In this document: in pieces, positions 31,164 to 38,575 of the stretch
Numbering within the stretch: the first letter of the stretch is position 1
Layout: the number at the start of each line of letters is the position of its first letter
Assembly: GCA_009782955.1 (NCBI GenBank)
Contig: WRIB01000026.1
Coordinates: 1-38,575 of the forward strand
Length of the DNA: 38,575 bases
Source of the DNA: Treponema sp.
GTDB taxonomy: Bacteria; Spirochaetota; Spirochaetia; Treponematales; Breznakiellaceae
Reading direction: 5' to 3'
Program-made: the position numbers and the translations under genes
Notes under the pieces: generated by a model
The model's database searches: none
Told to the model about the DNA's origin: nothing
Seen by the model: the letters and a program-made list of their open reading frames with translations, nothing else

Positions 31164-33242
31164 ATGCACGAACCGCTAAAATTAAAATTCATGCGAAATA
31201 TCGGCATTATGGCTCATATTGATGCCGGCAAGACAACCACTACAGAACGTATACTCTTCTATACCGGTAAAAGTCATCGCATTGGAGAAGTCGATGACGG
31301 TGAAGCAACTATGGACTGGATGGAACAGGAACAGGATAGGGGGATTACGATACAGAGTGCTGCTACCACTACCTATTGGAAATACGGCTCAGACAGACAG
31401 AATCCCGATAAAAGAGAGGATATATACCAGATTAATATTATCGATACTCCAGGCCATGTGGATTTTACAGCGGAAGTGGAACGTTCATTGCGTGTTTTGG
31501 ACGGAGCTGTGACTATACTGGATGCCGTTAAAGGGGTTGAAAGCCAAACAGAGACAGTATGGCGACAGGCTGAGCGCTACCACGTACCCTGTATAGGTTA
31601 TGTAAACAAAATGGATCGTGTAGGAGCGGATTTTTTTCAGGTCCTTTTGGATGTAAAGAAAAAACTTGGCATTGAAACAATAGCCATTCAGCTCCCCATA
31701 GGAAAGGAAAGCGGCTTTGAAGGAGTTATTGATTTATTCTCCATGGAGGAACTGTACTGGGAAGGAAATGAAGGTGAAAACGTAGTTCGCTCTCCAATTA
31801 ATTCCGCAAGACAGGATGAAGCAAAAAAGTGGCGTGATAAATTAGTTGATTCGCTTTCCGCAGTTTCTGATGCAGTTACTGAAAAATTCCTTGCGGGAGA
31901 AGAAATATCAGCAGGTTTTTTAAAAGACGAAATGCGAAAAGCGGTGCTTGAAAGGAAATTACTCCCGGTACTCACCGGAGCTTCTCGGCGCAATATGGGA
32001 GTCCAACCCTTGATCGATGCTGTAATTGATTATCTTCCTGCTCCTGACGAAACAAAAAGTACTGACGGACATCATGTAAAAAAAGAAGAAGATGTAAATG
32101 TTCCCTGTGATCCGCAGGCAACTCCACTGGGACTTGTGTTTAAGATACAGAATGACAGGGAAGCAGGAAGTCTCTGTTATGTCAGAATGTATTCGGGAAC
32201 CATCAAAAATGGCGCCGTACTGTTCAATGTGGGCAAGCGCAAGCGGGAAAGAGCAAACAGAATACTTCGTATGCATTCCAATAAGTCTGAACCCATGGAT
32301 CAATTGTCTGCAGGAGATATCGGAGTAATTATTGGGATGAAATTTGCACAGACCGGAGACACAATAGGAAGTGAAGGATGGCCGGTATTGCTTGATACCA
32401 TGCAGTTTCCGGAGCCTGTGATTTCTGTATCCCTGGAACCCAGGACAATTTCCGAAGGAGACAAACTTAAGGAAATTCTGGAGATTCTTTCAAGAGAAGA
32501 TCCTACCTTTACAGCAAAAGAAAACGAAGAAACCGGCCAACTGATCATTTCCGGTATGGGTGAATTGCACCTTGATGTTCTGGTAACAAAAATTCTTAAA
32601 GATTACGGCCTCCAGGCAAGATCCGGAAATCCGCAGGTTACCTACCGGGAATCAATAGCAAAAACCGTAGAGCGGACAGAGCGTTTTTCCCGTGTTATTG
32701 CAAACAAGGAAAACTCTGCTGTACTTACCCTTAGACTGGAACCGTTTAAACGCGGTTCGGGAAACAGTTATGCTTGTTCTGTTAATAATAAAGGAAAAAT
32801 TCCTGTTCCAATATTTGATGCAGTAGAACGGGGAATAAGAGGAGCAATGGCTTCAGGAATACTTCTGGGCTATCAGTGCATTGATGTTGGAGTAACGCTG
32901 ACCGGCATTGAATATTCTGAATTAACCGGAACAGAATTTGCATACGAGGCATGTGCCAGTATAGGTTTTGATGAAGCTGCAAAAGAAGCTGACCCATTTC
33001 TTCTTGAACCCATCATGGCAGTTGAACTTTTTGTACCCAAAGAATTTGTAGGAGATGTATTAAGCCTTGTAACCCAGCGCGGAGGTCAAGTACTTAGCAT
33101 GGATTCCAGGGGGGAAAGCGATCAGGTAAAAGTTACAGCCCCAATGGCAAAGATGTTTGGTTTTATGACTGCCCTTCGCAGCGTAAGCCAGGGGCGTGCA
33201 AATTTTTCCATGGAATTTTCTCATTTTGAAAAGAAGAGTTAA
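31164..33242 (+). CDS. fusA: Elongation factor G (one of the spirochaetal EF-G paralogues)
   Basis: A ribosomal translocase or recycling GTPase. The 692-residue protein has G1 AHIDAGKTTTTERIL, switch I with ERGIT-like QDRGITIQSAATTTYW, G3 DTPGHVDF, G4 NKMD and G5 TGAS, then domains II-V including EPVISVSLEP, SGMGELHLDV and RGQGR-like QGRANFSMEF. An insert in the G domain (KYGSDRQNPDKREDIYQ) sits between switch I and G3. Spirochaetes usually carry two EF-Gs dividing translocation and recycling; which this is cannot be settled here. ATG at 31164 is preferred to the TTG at 31149. Divergent from the NDK-like gene. Confidence 0.92.
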   Translation: MHEPLKLKFMRNIGIMAHIDAGKTTTTERILFYTGKSHRIGEVDDGEATMDWMEQEQDRGITIQSAATTTYWKYGSDRQNPDKREDIYQINIIDTPGHVDFTAEVERSLRVLDGAVTILDAVKGVESQTETVWRQAERYHVPCIGYVNKMDRVGADFFQVLLDVKKKLGIETIAIQLPIGKESGFEGVIDLFSMEELYWEGNEGENVVRSPINSARQDEAKKWRDKLVDSLSAVSDAVTEKFLAGEEISAGFLKDEMRKAVLERKLLPVLTGASRRNMGVQPLIDAVIDYLPAPDETKSTDGHHVKKEEDVNVPCDPQATPLGLVFKIQNDREAGSLCYVRMYSGTIKNGAVLFNVGKRKRERANRILRMHSNKSEPMDQLSAGDIGVIIGMKFAQTGDTIGSEGWPVLLDTMQFPEPVISVSLEPRTISEGDKLKEILEILSREDPTFTAKENEETGQLIISGMGELHLDVLVTKILKDYGLQARSGNPQVTYRESIAKTVERTERFSRVIANKENSAVLTLRLEPFKRGSGNSYACSVNNKGKIPVPIFDAVERGIRGAMASGILLGYQCIDVGVTLTGIEYSELTGTEFAYEACASIGFDEAAKEADPFLLEPIMAVELFVPKEFVGDVLSLVTQRGGQVLSMDSRGESDQVKVTAPMAKMFGFMTALRSVSQGRANFSMEFSHFEKKS

Positions 33243-33266
33243 TCCCCAATCTACTGCCAGGCATAA

Positions 33267-33281
33267 CATATACCGTATATG
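33267..33281. other. Short palindrome between convergent genes
   Basis: CATATAC and GTATATG flank one base in the 63-base gap between the EF-G gene and the histidine kinase. No T-run follows on either strand, so it is weak evidence for a terminator. Confidence 0.25.
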
Positions 33282-33305
33282 ATAAGCTCAGCAGCAAATG
33301 TTGGT

Positions 33306-36300
33306 TTATAGCTTTAGCATTCTGAATGTGGTCTCAAGGCATTTTTCAATTTCGATGGGTTTTGCAAGGTGCGAATTCATTCCGCTGGCCAGAGCCTTGT
33401 CTATGTCTTCTTTAAAAGCATTGGCGGTAAGGGCGATAATGGGAATGGTTTTTGCATCTTCCCTGTTCAATGCACGTATTGCGGCGGTAGCTTCATAGCC
33501 GTCCATCTGCGGCATCTGAATATCCATGTAAATGATGTCGTAATAATTCTCGCCGGATTCGGCAAACATATTTAAAACCTTTTTTCCGTCTTCTGCTTCT
33601 TCGATGATCATGCCGGTTGATTCCAGAAGGCTCATTACTATCATACGGTTAATTGAAACATCATCGGCCAGAAGCGCACGTTTGCCTTTCAGCCGCTGTG
33701 AAGTATCCCGTGATAATTTTGTTTCTTCCGGTACATTTCCGGGAGAAAACAACAGTTCAAAAGAAAATGTACTGCCCTTCCCTTCTTCGCTTTCTACGCT
33801 GATGTCTCCGCCCAAAAGCTGTACTATGTTCCTTGATATGGCAAGACCCAGTCCTGTACCGCCAAAACGTTTTGTAATTGCTGCAGAGGTCTGTTCAAAC
33901 GGTTTAAAAAGTGAAGTCATGGATTCTTTGGGAATACCGATACCTGAGTCTTTTACAGAAAATGTAACCATAGTTTTTCCGTCTTTCTTTTCCTTTTCTA
34001 TTACTGAATAATTGATTATTCCGTATTCAGGCGTGAACTTAACGGCATTTCCAAGCAGGTTGATCAGTACCTGGCGTAACCGTAATGTGTCAGTCTTGAA
34101 ATAGGTAGGAGGTTTCAGGGCAAATCCGGTAATGAATTGTATGTTTTTTTCTTCACACCGGGGGCGTATAATCGTTTCCACAGAAAGGATCAATGCAGAC
34201 AGATCGGCATCTTCATAACTTAATTCAATTTTACCTGCATCAATTTTGGAAATATCAAGAATATCATTAATCAGGCCCATAAGGTGCTGGGATGAAGTCT
34301 CAATTTGCTTAAGGTCGAGTATAACATCCGACTCCAAACCTGTTTTCCCGCTGCTGATTTTCTTTTTTGCTATTTCTGTCATTCCGATGATCGCATTCAT
34401 GGGAGTGCGGATTTCGTGGCTCATTCTGGCCAAAAAATCTCCTTTGTGCTGATTGGCAAGATTCGCATCCTGTACTGCTTTTTCCAGTTCTTTCTGTACT
34501 CTGATAAGTTCTGTCACATCGACAGTAATTATTACATAACCGGTTTTTTCTCCAAATTTATCATGAAGCCATGTGGCGTCTCCGCGTACATAACGATCTT
34601 CTGCGGCCAGGTATAAAACTTCCGCTTCCCTGTTTTCTTCTATAGCCAGTATGGGATCACTTGGCGAGTTAACCGGGTAGATACTGATTTCTTTATAAGG
34701 CTTACCGCGTACTTCTTCAAGCGTTTTAAAACCGGTTGTTTTCAGGCCCATTTCGTTTATATAAATGATCTTTTTGTCGTTCCCGATAATTACCTGGGAA
34801 GCTTTTATACTGGCATTAAGGCTGTCGGCCAGTTCATCAAAAGAGTCGGCTAGTTCTCCTATTTCGTCTTTACTTTTTGCGTTAAAGCGAAATTGCCTCT
34901 CTCCGGCCTTAAACCGGGACATACCTGATACAAGGACATTTATGCTTGATGAAAGAATATTAGCAATACAGATAGCTATTAACACTACGATACTAATCAT
35001 AACGGCGGCGTATGTTCCCAATGAAAATGTTGTACGGACAAGGTTGCGGTTAATAAGGCTGCGGGTTTGTTCGCTTGCCATTGACAGTTCAGTATTGGCC
35101 GATGCAATAATTCCGTCCAGAATTATTTCTGTTTCTCTGGCAGGGCGTTGAAAATCTTCAAGGCCGGCGCCTATAGCTACAAACCCAAAACCGCGCTTGG
35201 TTTTTCCGTAGTTTCCGGTATAGTAACGTATAGTAGCGGCGGTATTTGGTTTCCAGATTCCGCTCCATAAAATAAGGAATGAACCGGATCCCCCTTCCCT
35301 GGTCAGGTCAAACCAGCCGGTACATTGAGGAGCGTTGTTTAAATAACGTCCGTCCAAACCAACAAGACCTTTTGCAGTTAATTCCGGTGCGGGTCTTTTG
35401 TTTCTGGATTGATCTTTAAAAGGATGCACATCTTTGATAAAGTCAACATACCCTTTGCCGCTTTCCTGCCATGCGTTATAGATGCTTTCTTCCAGCCAGG
35501 GAACTTCCGGTTCTCCTGTTTCCGGATTATAACCTGTAATGGAATGATGCCGCGGGTGACAAATTGACCTGCATTGATAATCCCAAATAAAGGCATAATT
35601 TCCCTCAAATGCACTGGCCAGTTCCGTATACCGTTCTTCCATAGGGGTTATGTGGTCTGTAAATTCCATTATATGGTCATGATCCAATGCCAGGGTAACA
35701 TAGCCTGTTCTTGAACCGTTTCGAATAACAGGCATTGCCCATCGGATTATTCCCTTAAAACGTACACCGTTTGGGTTCTCCCTGCCGGCAAAAGCTTCTT
35801 TTTCAGGCTGCCAGACCAGGCCTCTTTCCGAAACATTTGACGGATTGTACATTCCAATAAGGTGTGACGGTGTATAAGCCCCAATTACATCTGATACATA
35901 AATTTCTCCGTTTCCCAGCTTATTCAATTCGGGCCAATAGGTTTCAGCCCGTATATAGGTATTACGACGATCCGCAATGTTCCGTAATCGGCGATCCATT
36001 TGAGACGAGCTTGTTACTTTAATCAGTTCATTACCCTGCAAGTCAATAAAAGTCATCTCCAAAAACAGAGGACGTTCTTCTATATCAAAGAGATCCGGCG
36101 CCCGGTTCCGGTAACCAGAATTATTTTCTTCGTTGGTAGAGCTGGTGGTTAATCCTGCCGGCAAGGGATCCAGTGGAACCCATTTACTCTTATCGTCCGA
36201 TAATACCCATTCACGATGCTTTATCAACCTGCTTGTTTTGTTCCGGAAAAAAGTGCGATATGCAATATCAGAAGGCTCAAGCTCAGCAGCGTAACGTATG

Positions 36301-36644
36301 TCTTTGTCCCTGTCATAAAGAAAATCCGCTACCCTGCTGGCCAGGTCGGTGCTCATTCGTTCTATTTCATTTATTGCACTGTTATTAAGGGCTTCTACAG
36401 AATCATTCACGGCAACTTCTCCGGCATGATTCAGGGAATTTGCAGCAAGGGCTGCAAATTCCTGACTTCTTTCTTCCAGTGCATGCCCCAGTTGTACAGC
36501 CTGGTAGCGGGCTATCAACGTCAGAATAATCAGGGGAATAACCTTGATTATTACAAAGATAATGACCAATTTGGTACGTAGTCTGAATTTAGTTTTATTA
36601 ATTATGTCTTCAATTTTTTTTTCAAGGTTCTTTATCGCTTTCAT
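33306..36644 (-). CDS. Hybrid sensor histidine kinase with periplasmic sensor, HAMP, PAS and receiver
   Basis: A 1112-residue membrane kinase. Membrane helix 1 (LVIIFVIIKVIPLIILTLIA, about 26-45) is followed by a large extracytoplasmic sensor (about 50-540) with a Cache-like layout, including SSQMDRRLRNIADRRNTYIR and, near 350-375, CRSICHPRHHSITGYNPETG. Then come helix 2 (about 540-570), a HAMP (FRFNAKSKDEIGELADSFDEL) and a PAS domain. The HisKA domain has MSHEIRTPMNAIIG (His near 740) and the ATPase has N (LINLLGNAVKFT), G1 (VKDSGIGIP) and G2 (FGGTGLGLAI) boxes. The C-terminal receiver has MDIQMPQMDG (Asp near 1040) and the conserved Lys in SHLAKPI. No DNA-binding domain is fused. There is no adjacent response regulator, so the output partner is unknown. 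No ribosome site is seen. Confidence 0.92.
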   Translation of the reverse strand: MKAIKNLEKKIEDIINKTKFRLRTKLVIIFVIIKVIPLIILTLIARYQAVQLGHALEERSQEFAALAANSLNHAGEVAVNDSVEALNNSAINEIERMSTDLASRVADFLYDRDKDIRYAAELEPSDIAYRTFFRNKTSRLIKHREWVLSDDKSKWVPLDPLPAGLTTSSTNEENNSGYRNRAPDLFDIEERPLFLEMTFIDLQGNELIKVTSSSQMDRRLRNIADRRNTYIRAETYWPELNKLGNGEIYVSDVIGAYTPSHLIGMYNPSNVSERGLVWQPEKEAFAGRENPNGVRFKGIIRWAMPVIRNGSRTGYVTLALDHDHIMEFTDHITPMEERYTELASAFEGNYAFIWDYQCRSICHPRHHSITGYNPETGEPEVPWLEESIYNAWQESGKGYVDFIKDVHPFKDQSRNKRPAPELTAKGLVGLDGRYLNNAPQCTGWFDLTREGGSGSFLILWSGIWKPNTAATIRYYTGNYGKTKRGFGFVAIGAGLEDFQRPARETEIILDGIIASANTELSMASEQTRSLINRNLVRTTFSLGTYAAVMISIVVLIAICIANILSSSINVLVSGMSRFKAGERQFRFNAKSKDEIGELADSFDELADSLNASIKASQVIIGNDKKIIYINEMGLKTTGFKTLEEVRGKPYKEISIYPVNSPSDPILAIEENREAEVLYLAAEDRYVRGDATWLHDKFGEKTGYVIITVDVTELIRVQKELEKAVQDANLANQHKGDFLARMSHEIRTPMNAIIGMTEIAKKKISSGKTGLESDVILDLKQIETSSQHLMGLINDILDISKIDAGKIELSYEDADLSALILSVETIIRPRCEEKNIQFITGFALKPPTYFKTDTLRLRQVLINLLGNAVKFTPEYGIINYSVIEKEKKDGKTMVTFSVKDSGIGIPKESMTSLFKPFEQTSAAITKRFGGTGLGLAISRNIVQLLGGDISVESEEGKGSTFSFELLFSPGNVPEETKLSRDTSQRLKGKRALLADDVSINRMIVMSLLESTGMIIEEAEDGKKVLNMFAESGENYYDIIYMDIQMPQMDGYEATAAIRALNREDAKTIPIIALTANAFKEDIDKALASGMNSHLAKPIEIEKCLETTFRMLKL

Positions 36645-36674
36645 TTTTTTATAATTTTTTATTCACAAGCTGGT

Positions 36675-36710
36675 TTAATACCCTGCCCTTCAGGGCGAAG
36701 TATGCTGGTT
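36675..36710. repeat. Palindromic repeat related to those in tsaB
   Basis: TTAATACCCTGCCCT and AGGGCGAAGTATG form an imperfect palindrome followed by CTGGTT. Its right part (GCCCT, AGGG, GTATGCTGGTT) aligns with tsaB copy 1, and its left tail (TTAATAC) with inverted tsaB copy 2. It lies between the histidine kinase and PBP genes. Confidence 0.5.
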
Positions 36711-36717
36711 ATTTGGG

Positions 36718-36751
36718 GCTTTTTCAAAACTAAAATAGTTTTGAAAAAGGC
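36718..36751 (-). terminator. Hairpin after the PBP1a gene
   Basis: GCTTTTTCAAAACTA pairs with TAGTTTTGAAAAAG across AAA, ten bases past the PBP stop on the minus strand. The stem itself is A/T-rich and the following minus-strand bases are not a T-run, so efficiency is uncertain. Confidence 0.5.
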
Positions 36752-36760
36752 TCATTTTAA

Positions 36761-38575
36761 TTAATCCCAAATAGGATCATAGTCGAAAGGAATCTCCGGA
36801 TCTTCGGGGTTGTAATCAAATCTGCTATTATTACCTTCGAAGAGGTATCGGAATTCTTCCGGAATTTCAGGCATTCTTATAATATCCTCAAAACCCATAG
36901 AACGCCCTCCTGCTCCTGCCCCATGTTGATCGCAGTGTTCTTCAGGAACCGTACCTGCAAGAAATGTCAAACTAATACCGGCGGGACAAGCGGAGACTGG
37001 AAGCAATCCTGAAGATCTGCAAACTGTAGCATCCACAACACCTCCCGGCCGCGGGAAATCCCGCCGCGGAAGTCCCTGGTTGTATTGCTGCATTAAGTTA
37101 CCCCAAATTGGACCTGCCAGGGTTGCACCCGAAACATTCATTCCCAGAGAATTGCCGCCTTTATCAAACCCAAACCAGATTGCAATTGTGTAATAAGGAG
37201 TATATCCAACAGTCCATGCATCGGCCCAGTTTTGGGTGGTTCCGGTTTTACCGCCGGCGGGGATACGGTAAGTAACACCTTTGTCGTCTTTTACATTGAG
37301 TTTTGCGCCGTACCCGGAACCAAAAGCAAGGGTTCCCATTTCAATAGCTTTAGCGCCAAGTTTTGTCATTATATATGCATTCTGAGGAGAGATTATCTGG
37401 TTTGCGGCGCCCATATCAGCTTCTCTCTGACGTATATCCTGTTCGTAATTAATGAGGATCCTTCCGTCACGATCTTCCACGGTCTTAATTGCATAAGGTG
37501 TAACTGCGCGGCCCTGATTGGCAAAAATTGCAAATGCTCTGGCCATGGACAGCGGTGACACAGCTGTAATGCCCAATCCCAACGGGTAGACTCTGGGGAA
37601 CGTCCGTGCTTTTTCCGCCGGATCAGTAACACCCAGCAATGCTGCCGCTCTGTCAATAGCTGCATCGAAACCAATACCGTCGAGTATTTTCAGCGAAGGA
37701 ATATTAAGAGAAAGCCCCAAAGCTTCGTATAGAAGCACTTGGCCTCTCCATGTACCCTGGTAATTATTCGGTAAGTAGGGTTCTCCGTTGGCGGCATAGA
37801 AAACAACAGGTGCGTCAAAAATCATGGTAGACATGGCAAATTTTCGTGAATCTATAGCAGCCGAATAGTACAGGGGCTTAAAAGCACTGCCCGGCATTAC
37901 CCTGGCCTGTGTAGCACGGATAAGCTGGTTATTTTCGTTGTACTGAGAGCCGCCAATAATAACTTTTATCTGACCTGTTTCGTTTTCCAGTACTACCAGC
38001 GCCCCTTCAACAAGGCTTTCTTCCGTATATGATTTAAGCCGCCGGTAAGAAGCTGATGTCATGGGTTTTAGTTCCGGAACATCAAAAACCAGTGAAAGGA
38101 GATCTACTGTTGGGTTAAGGTCCCTTCCGTATTTATTTGCCGCTTTAACTTCATTCTGATTTTCTGTGGCATCAAAAACAGCTTCGATATTAAAAACCAA
38201 AGTAAGCATGTTTGCCAAAGGTACATATACCCGCTCGGCTCTGCCTGTCCCGTATCCCGAACTGCTTTTATACATTGAGTTGGCTTTGGCAATGCCTTCA
38301 GTCATTTCGGCTTCCGCTAATTGCTGGAACCGGAGATCCAGTGTGGTACGAACTATATAACCGTCGCGGTAATAGTCCATTTCTCCGTACATCAGCTTAT
38401 CCAATTCACGGCGGATATATTCGCTGAACCAGGGAGCTTTGTCTTCGCGTGCAAAATATGTCGAAAGTCCCAGTCTGGTTGGATCATAGGAAGCCCAGTA
38501 TTCTTCGAAAGAAATATCGGCTTCTTCTTTGGTGGCAAAGCCCAGCTCTACCATTTTTTCCAAAACTGACCTTTG
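36761..38575 (-). CDS. mrcA: Penicillin-binding protein 1A, C-terminal part
   Basis: A class A PBP; about 605 residues are in the window and the N-terminal membrane helix with the glycosyltransferase domain lies beyond base 38575. The visible part starts in the linker after the glycosyltransferase (MVELGFATKEEADISFEEYW, TTLDLRFQQLAE). The transpeptidase motifs follow: SxxK in MPGSAFKPLYYS, SxN in GLSLNIPSLK and KTG in GGKTGTTQNWADAW. AWTVGYTPYYTIAIWFGFD is the usual PBP1a continuation. After about residue 545 there is an extra tail of uneven, acidic, low-hydrophobic sequence ending in DYDPIWD. It cross-links peptidoglycan in the periplasm. The frame is open to the window edge, with no in-window start. 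Confidence 0.95.
   Translation of the reverse strand, partial: QRSVLEKMVELGFATKEEADISFEEYWASYDPTRLGLSTYFAREDKAPWFSEYIRRELDKLMYGEMDYYRDGYIVRTTLDLRFQQLAEAEMTEGIAKANSMYKSSSGYGTGRAERVYVPLANMLTLVFNIEAVFDATENQNEVKAANKYGRDLNPTVDLLSLVFDVPELKPMTSASYRRLKSYTEESLVEGALVVLENETGQIKVIIGGSQYNENNQLIRATQARVMPGSAFKPLYYSAAIDSRKFAMSTMIFDAPVVFYAANGEPYLPNNYQGTWRGQVLLYEALGLSLNIPSLKILDGIGFDAAIDRAAALLGVTDPAEKARTFPRVYPLGLGITAVSPLSMARAFAIFANQGRAVTPYAIKTVEDRDGRILINYEQDIRQREADMGAANQIISPQNAYIMTKLGAKAIEMGTLAFGSGYGAKLNVKDDKGVTYRIPAGGKTGTTQNWADAWTVGYTPYYTIAIWFGFDKGGNSLGMNVSGATLAGPIWGNLMQQYNQGLPRRDFPRPGGVVDATVCRSSGLLPVSACPAGISLTFLAGTVPEEHCDQHGAGAGGRSMGFEDIIRMPEIPEEFRYLFEGNNSRFDYNPEDPEIPFDYDPIWD

Overview
The window looks like chromosome of a spirochaete of the genus Treponema. 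The reasons are two adjacent FlaB-type core flagellins followed by flaG, fliD, a PilZ gene, tsaE, tsaB and an HD-GYP gene; a flgN-flgK-flgL-fliW-csrA operon; relaxed lipoprotein signals; BspA-like leucine-rich-repeat lipoproteins; and moderate GC content. From memory, the flaB-to-HD-GYP order matches the T. pallidum TP0868-TP0877 neighbourhood. The lipoproteins, adenosylhomocysteinase and large signalling proteins fit a larger-genome, host- or gut-associated treponeme better than T. pallidum. Species cannot be told.

Layout. 1-2.9 kb, minus strand: a partial amidohydrolase (SAH/MTA-deaminase type) preceded by three lipoproteins that share one N-terminal module (lipobox then NPWM-K/E-KI) but carry different bodies. 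2.9-5.5 kb: adenosylhomocysteinase, convergent with an OmpA-domain protein. 5.5-6.0 kb, minus: tRNA-Thr, tRNA-Tyr, then an unidentified, GC-rich, highly structured RNA-like element, each unit closed by a terminator. 6.1-10.1 kb: AroH chorismate mutase and a membrane protein on minus; a band-7-like protein, a HIT hydrolase, a beta-barrel protein and a lipoprotein on plus. 10.2-12.5 kb: RarA fused to a long C-terminal extension. 12.6-22.2 kb, plus: flaB, flaB, flaG, fliD, unknown, PilZ, small unknown, tsaE, tsaB, HD-GYP. 22.2-26.6 kb, minus: flgN-flgK-flgL-fliW-csrA. 26.7-31.1 kb: tRNA-His abutting a diguanylate cyclase, TatD, tRNA-Leu, and a tandem nucleoside-diphosphate-kinase-like protein. 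31.2-38.6 kb: an EF-G, a hybrid histidine kinase and a partial penicillin-binding protein 1A.

How it fits together. The middle 14 kb holds the late flagellar genes (filament, cap, hook-filament junction, export chaperone) together with their likely regulators. A good sigma-28 promoter lies before the first flaB, and a weaker one lies before flgN. Both flagellin leaders carry a hairpin with AGGAU in the loop, ending exactly 23 nt before the AUG, and a second GGA in the Shine-Dalgarno. That is the expected form of a dual CsrA target, and CsrA and its antagonist FliW are encoded a few kb away. Cyclic-di-GMP proteins (PilZ receptor, HD-GYP phosphodiesterase, GGDEF cyclase) are interleaved, suggesting motility is controlled at both the second-messenger and translational levels.

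The most unusual points are the twin CsrA hairpins, the structured RNA with tRNA-Tyr-like ends on both strands, a roughly 54-codon in-frame palindrome-bearing insertion in tsaB with a related palindrome at 36.7 kb, and a diguanylate cyclase whose AUG lies one base after tRNA-His. No CRISPR array, insertion sequence, prophage or rRNA was seen.
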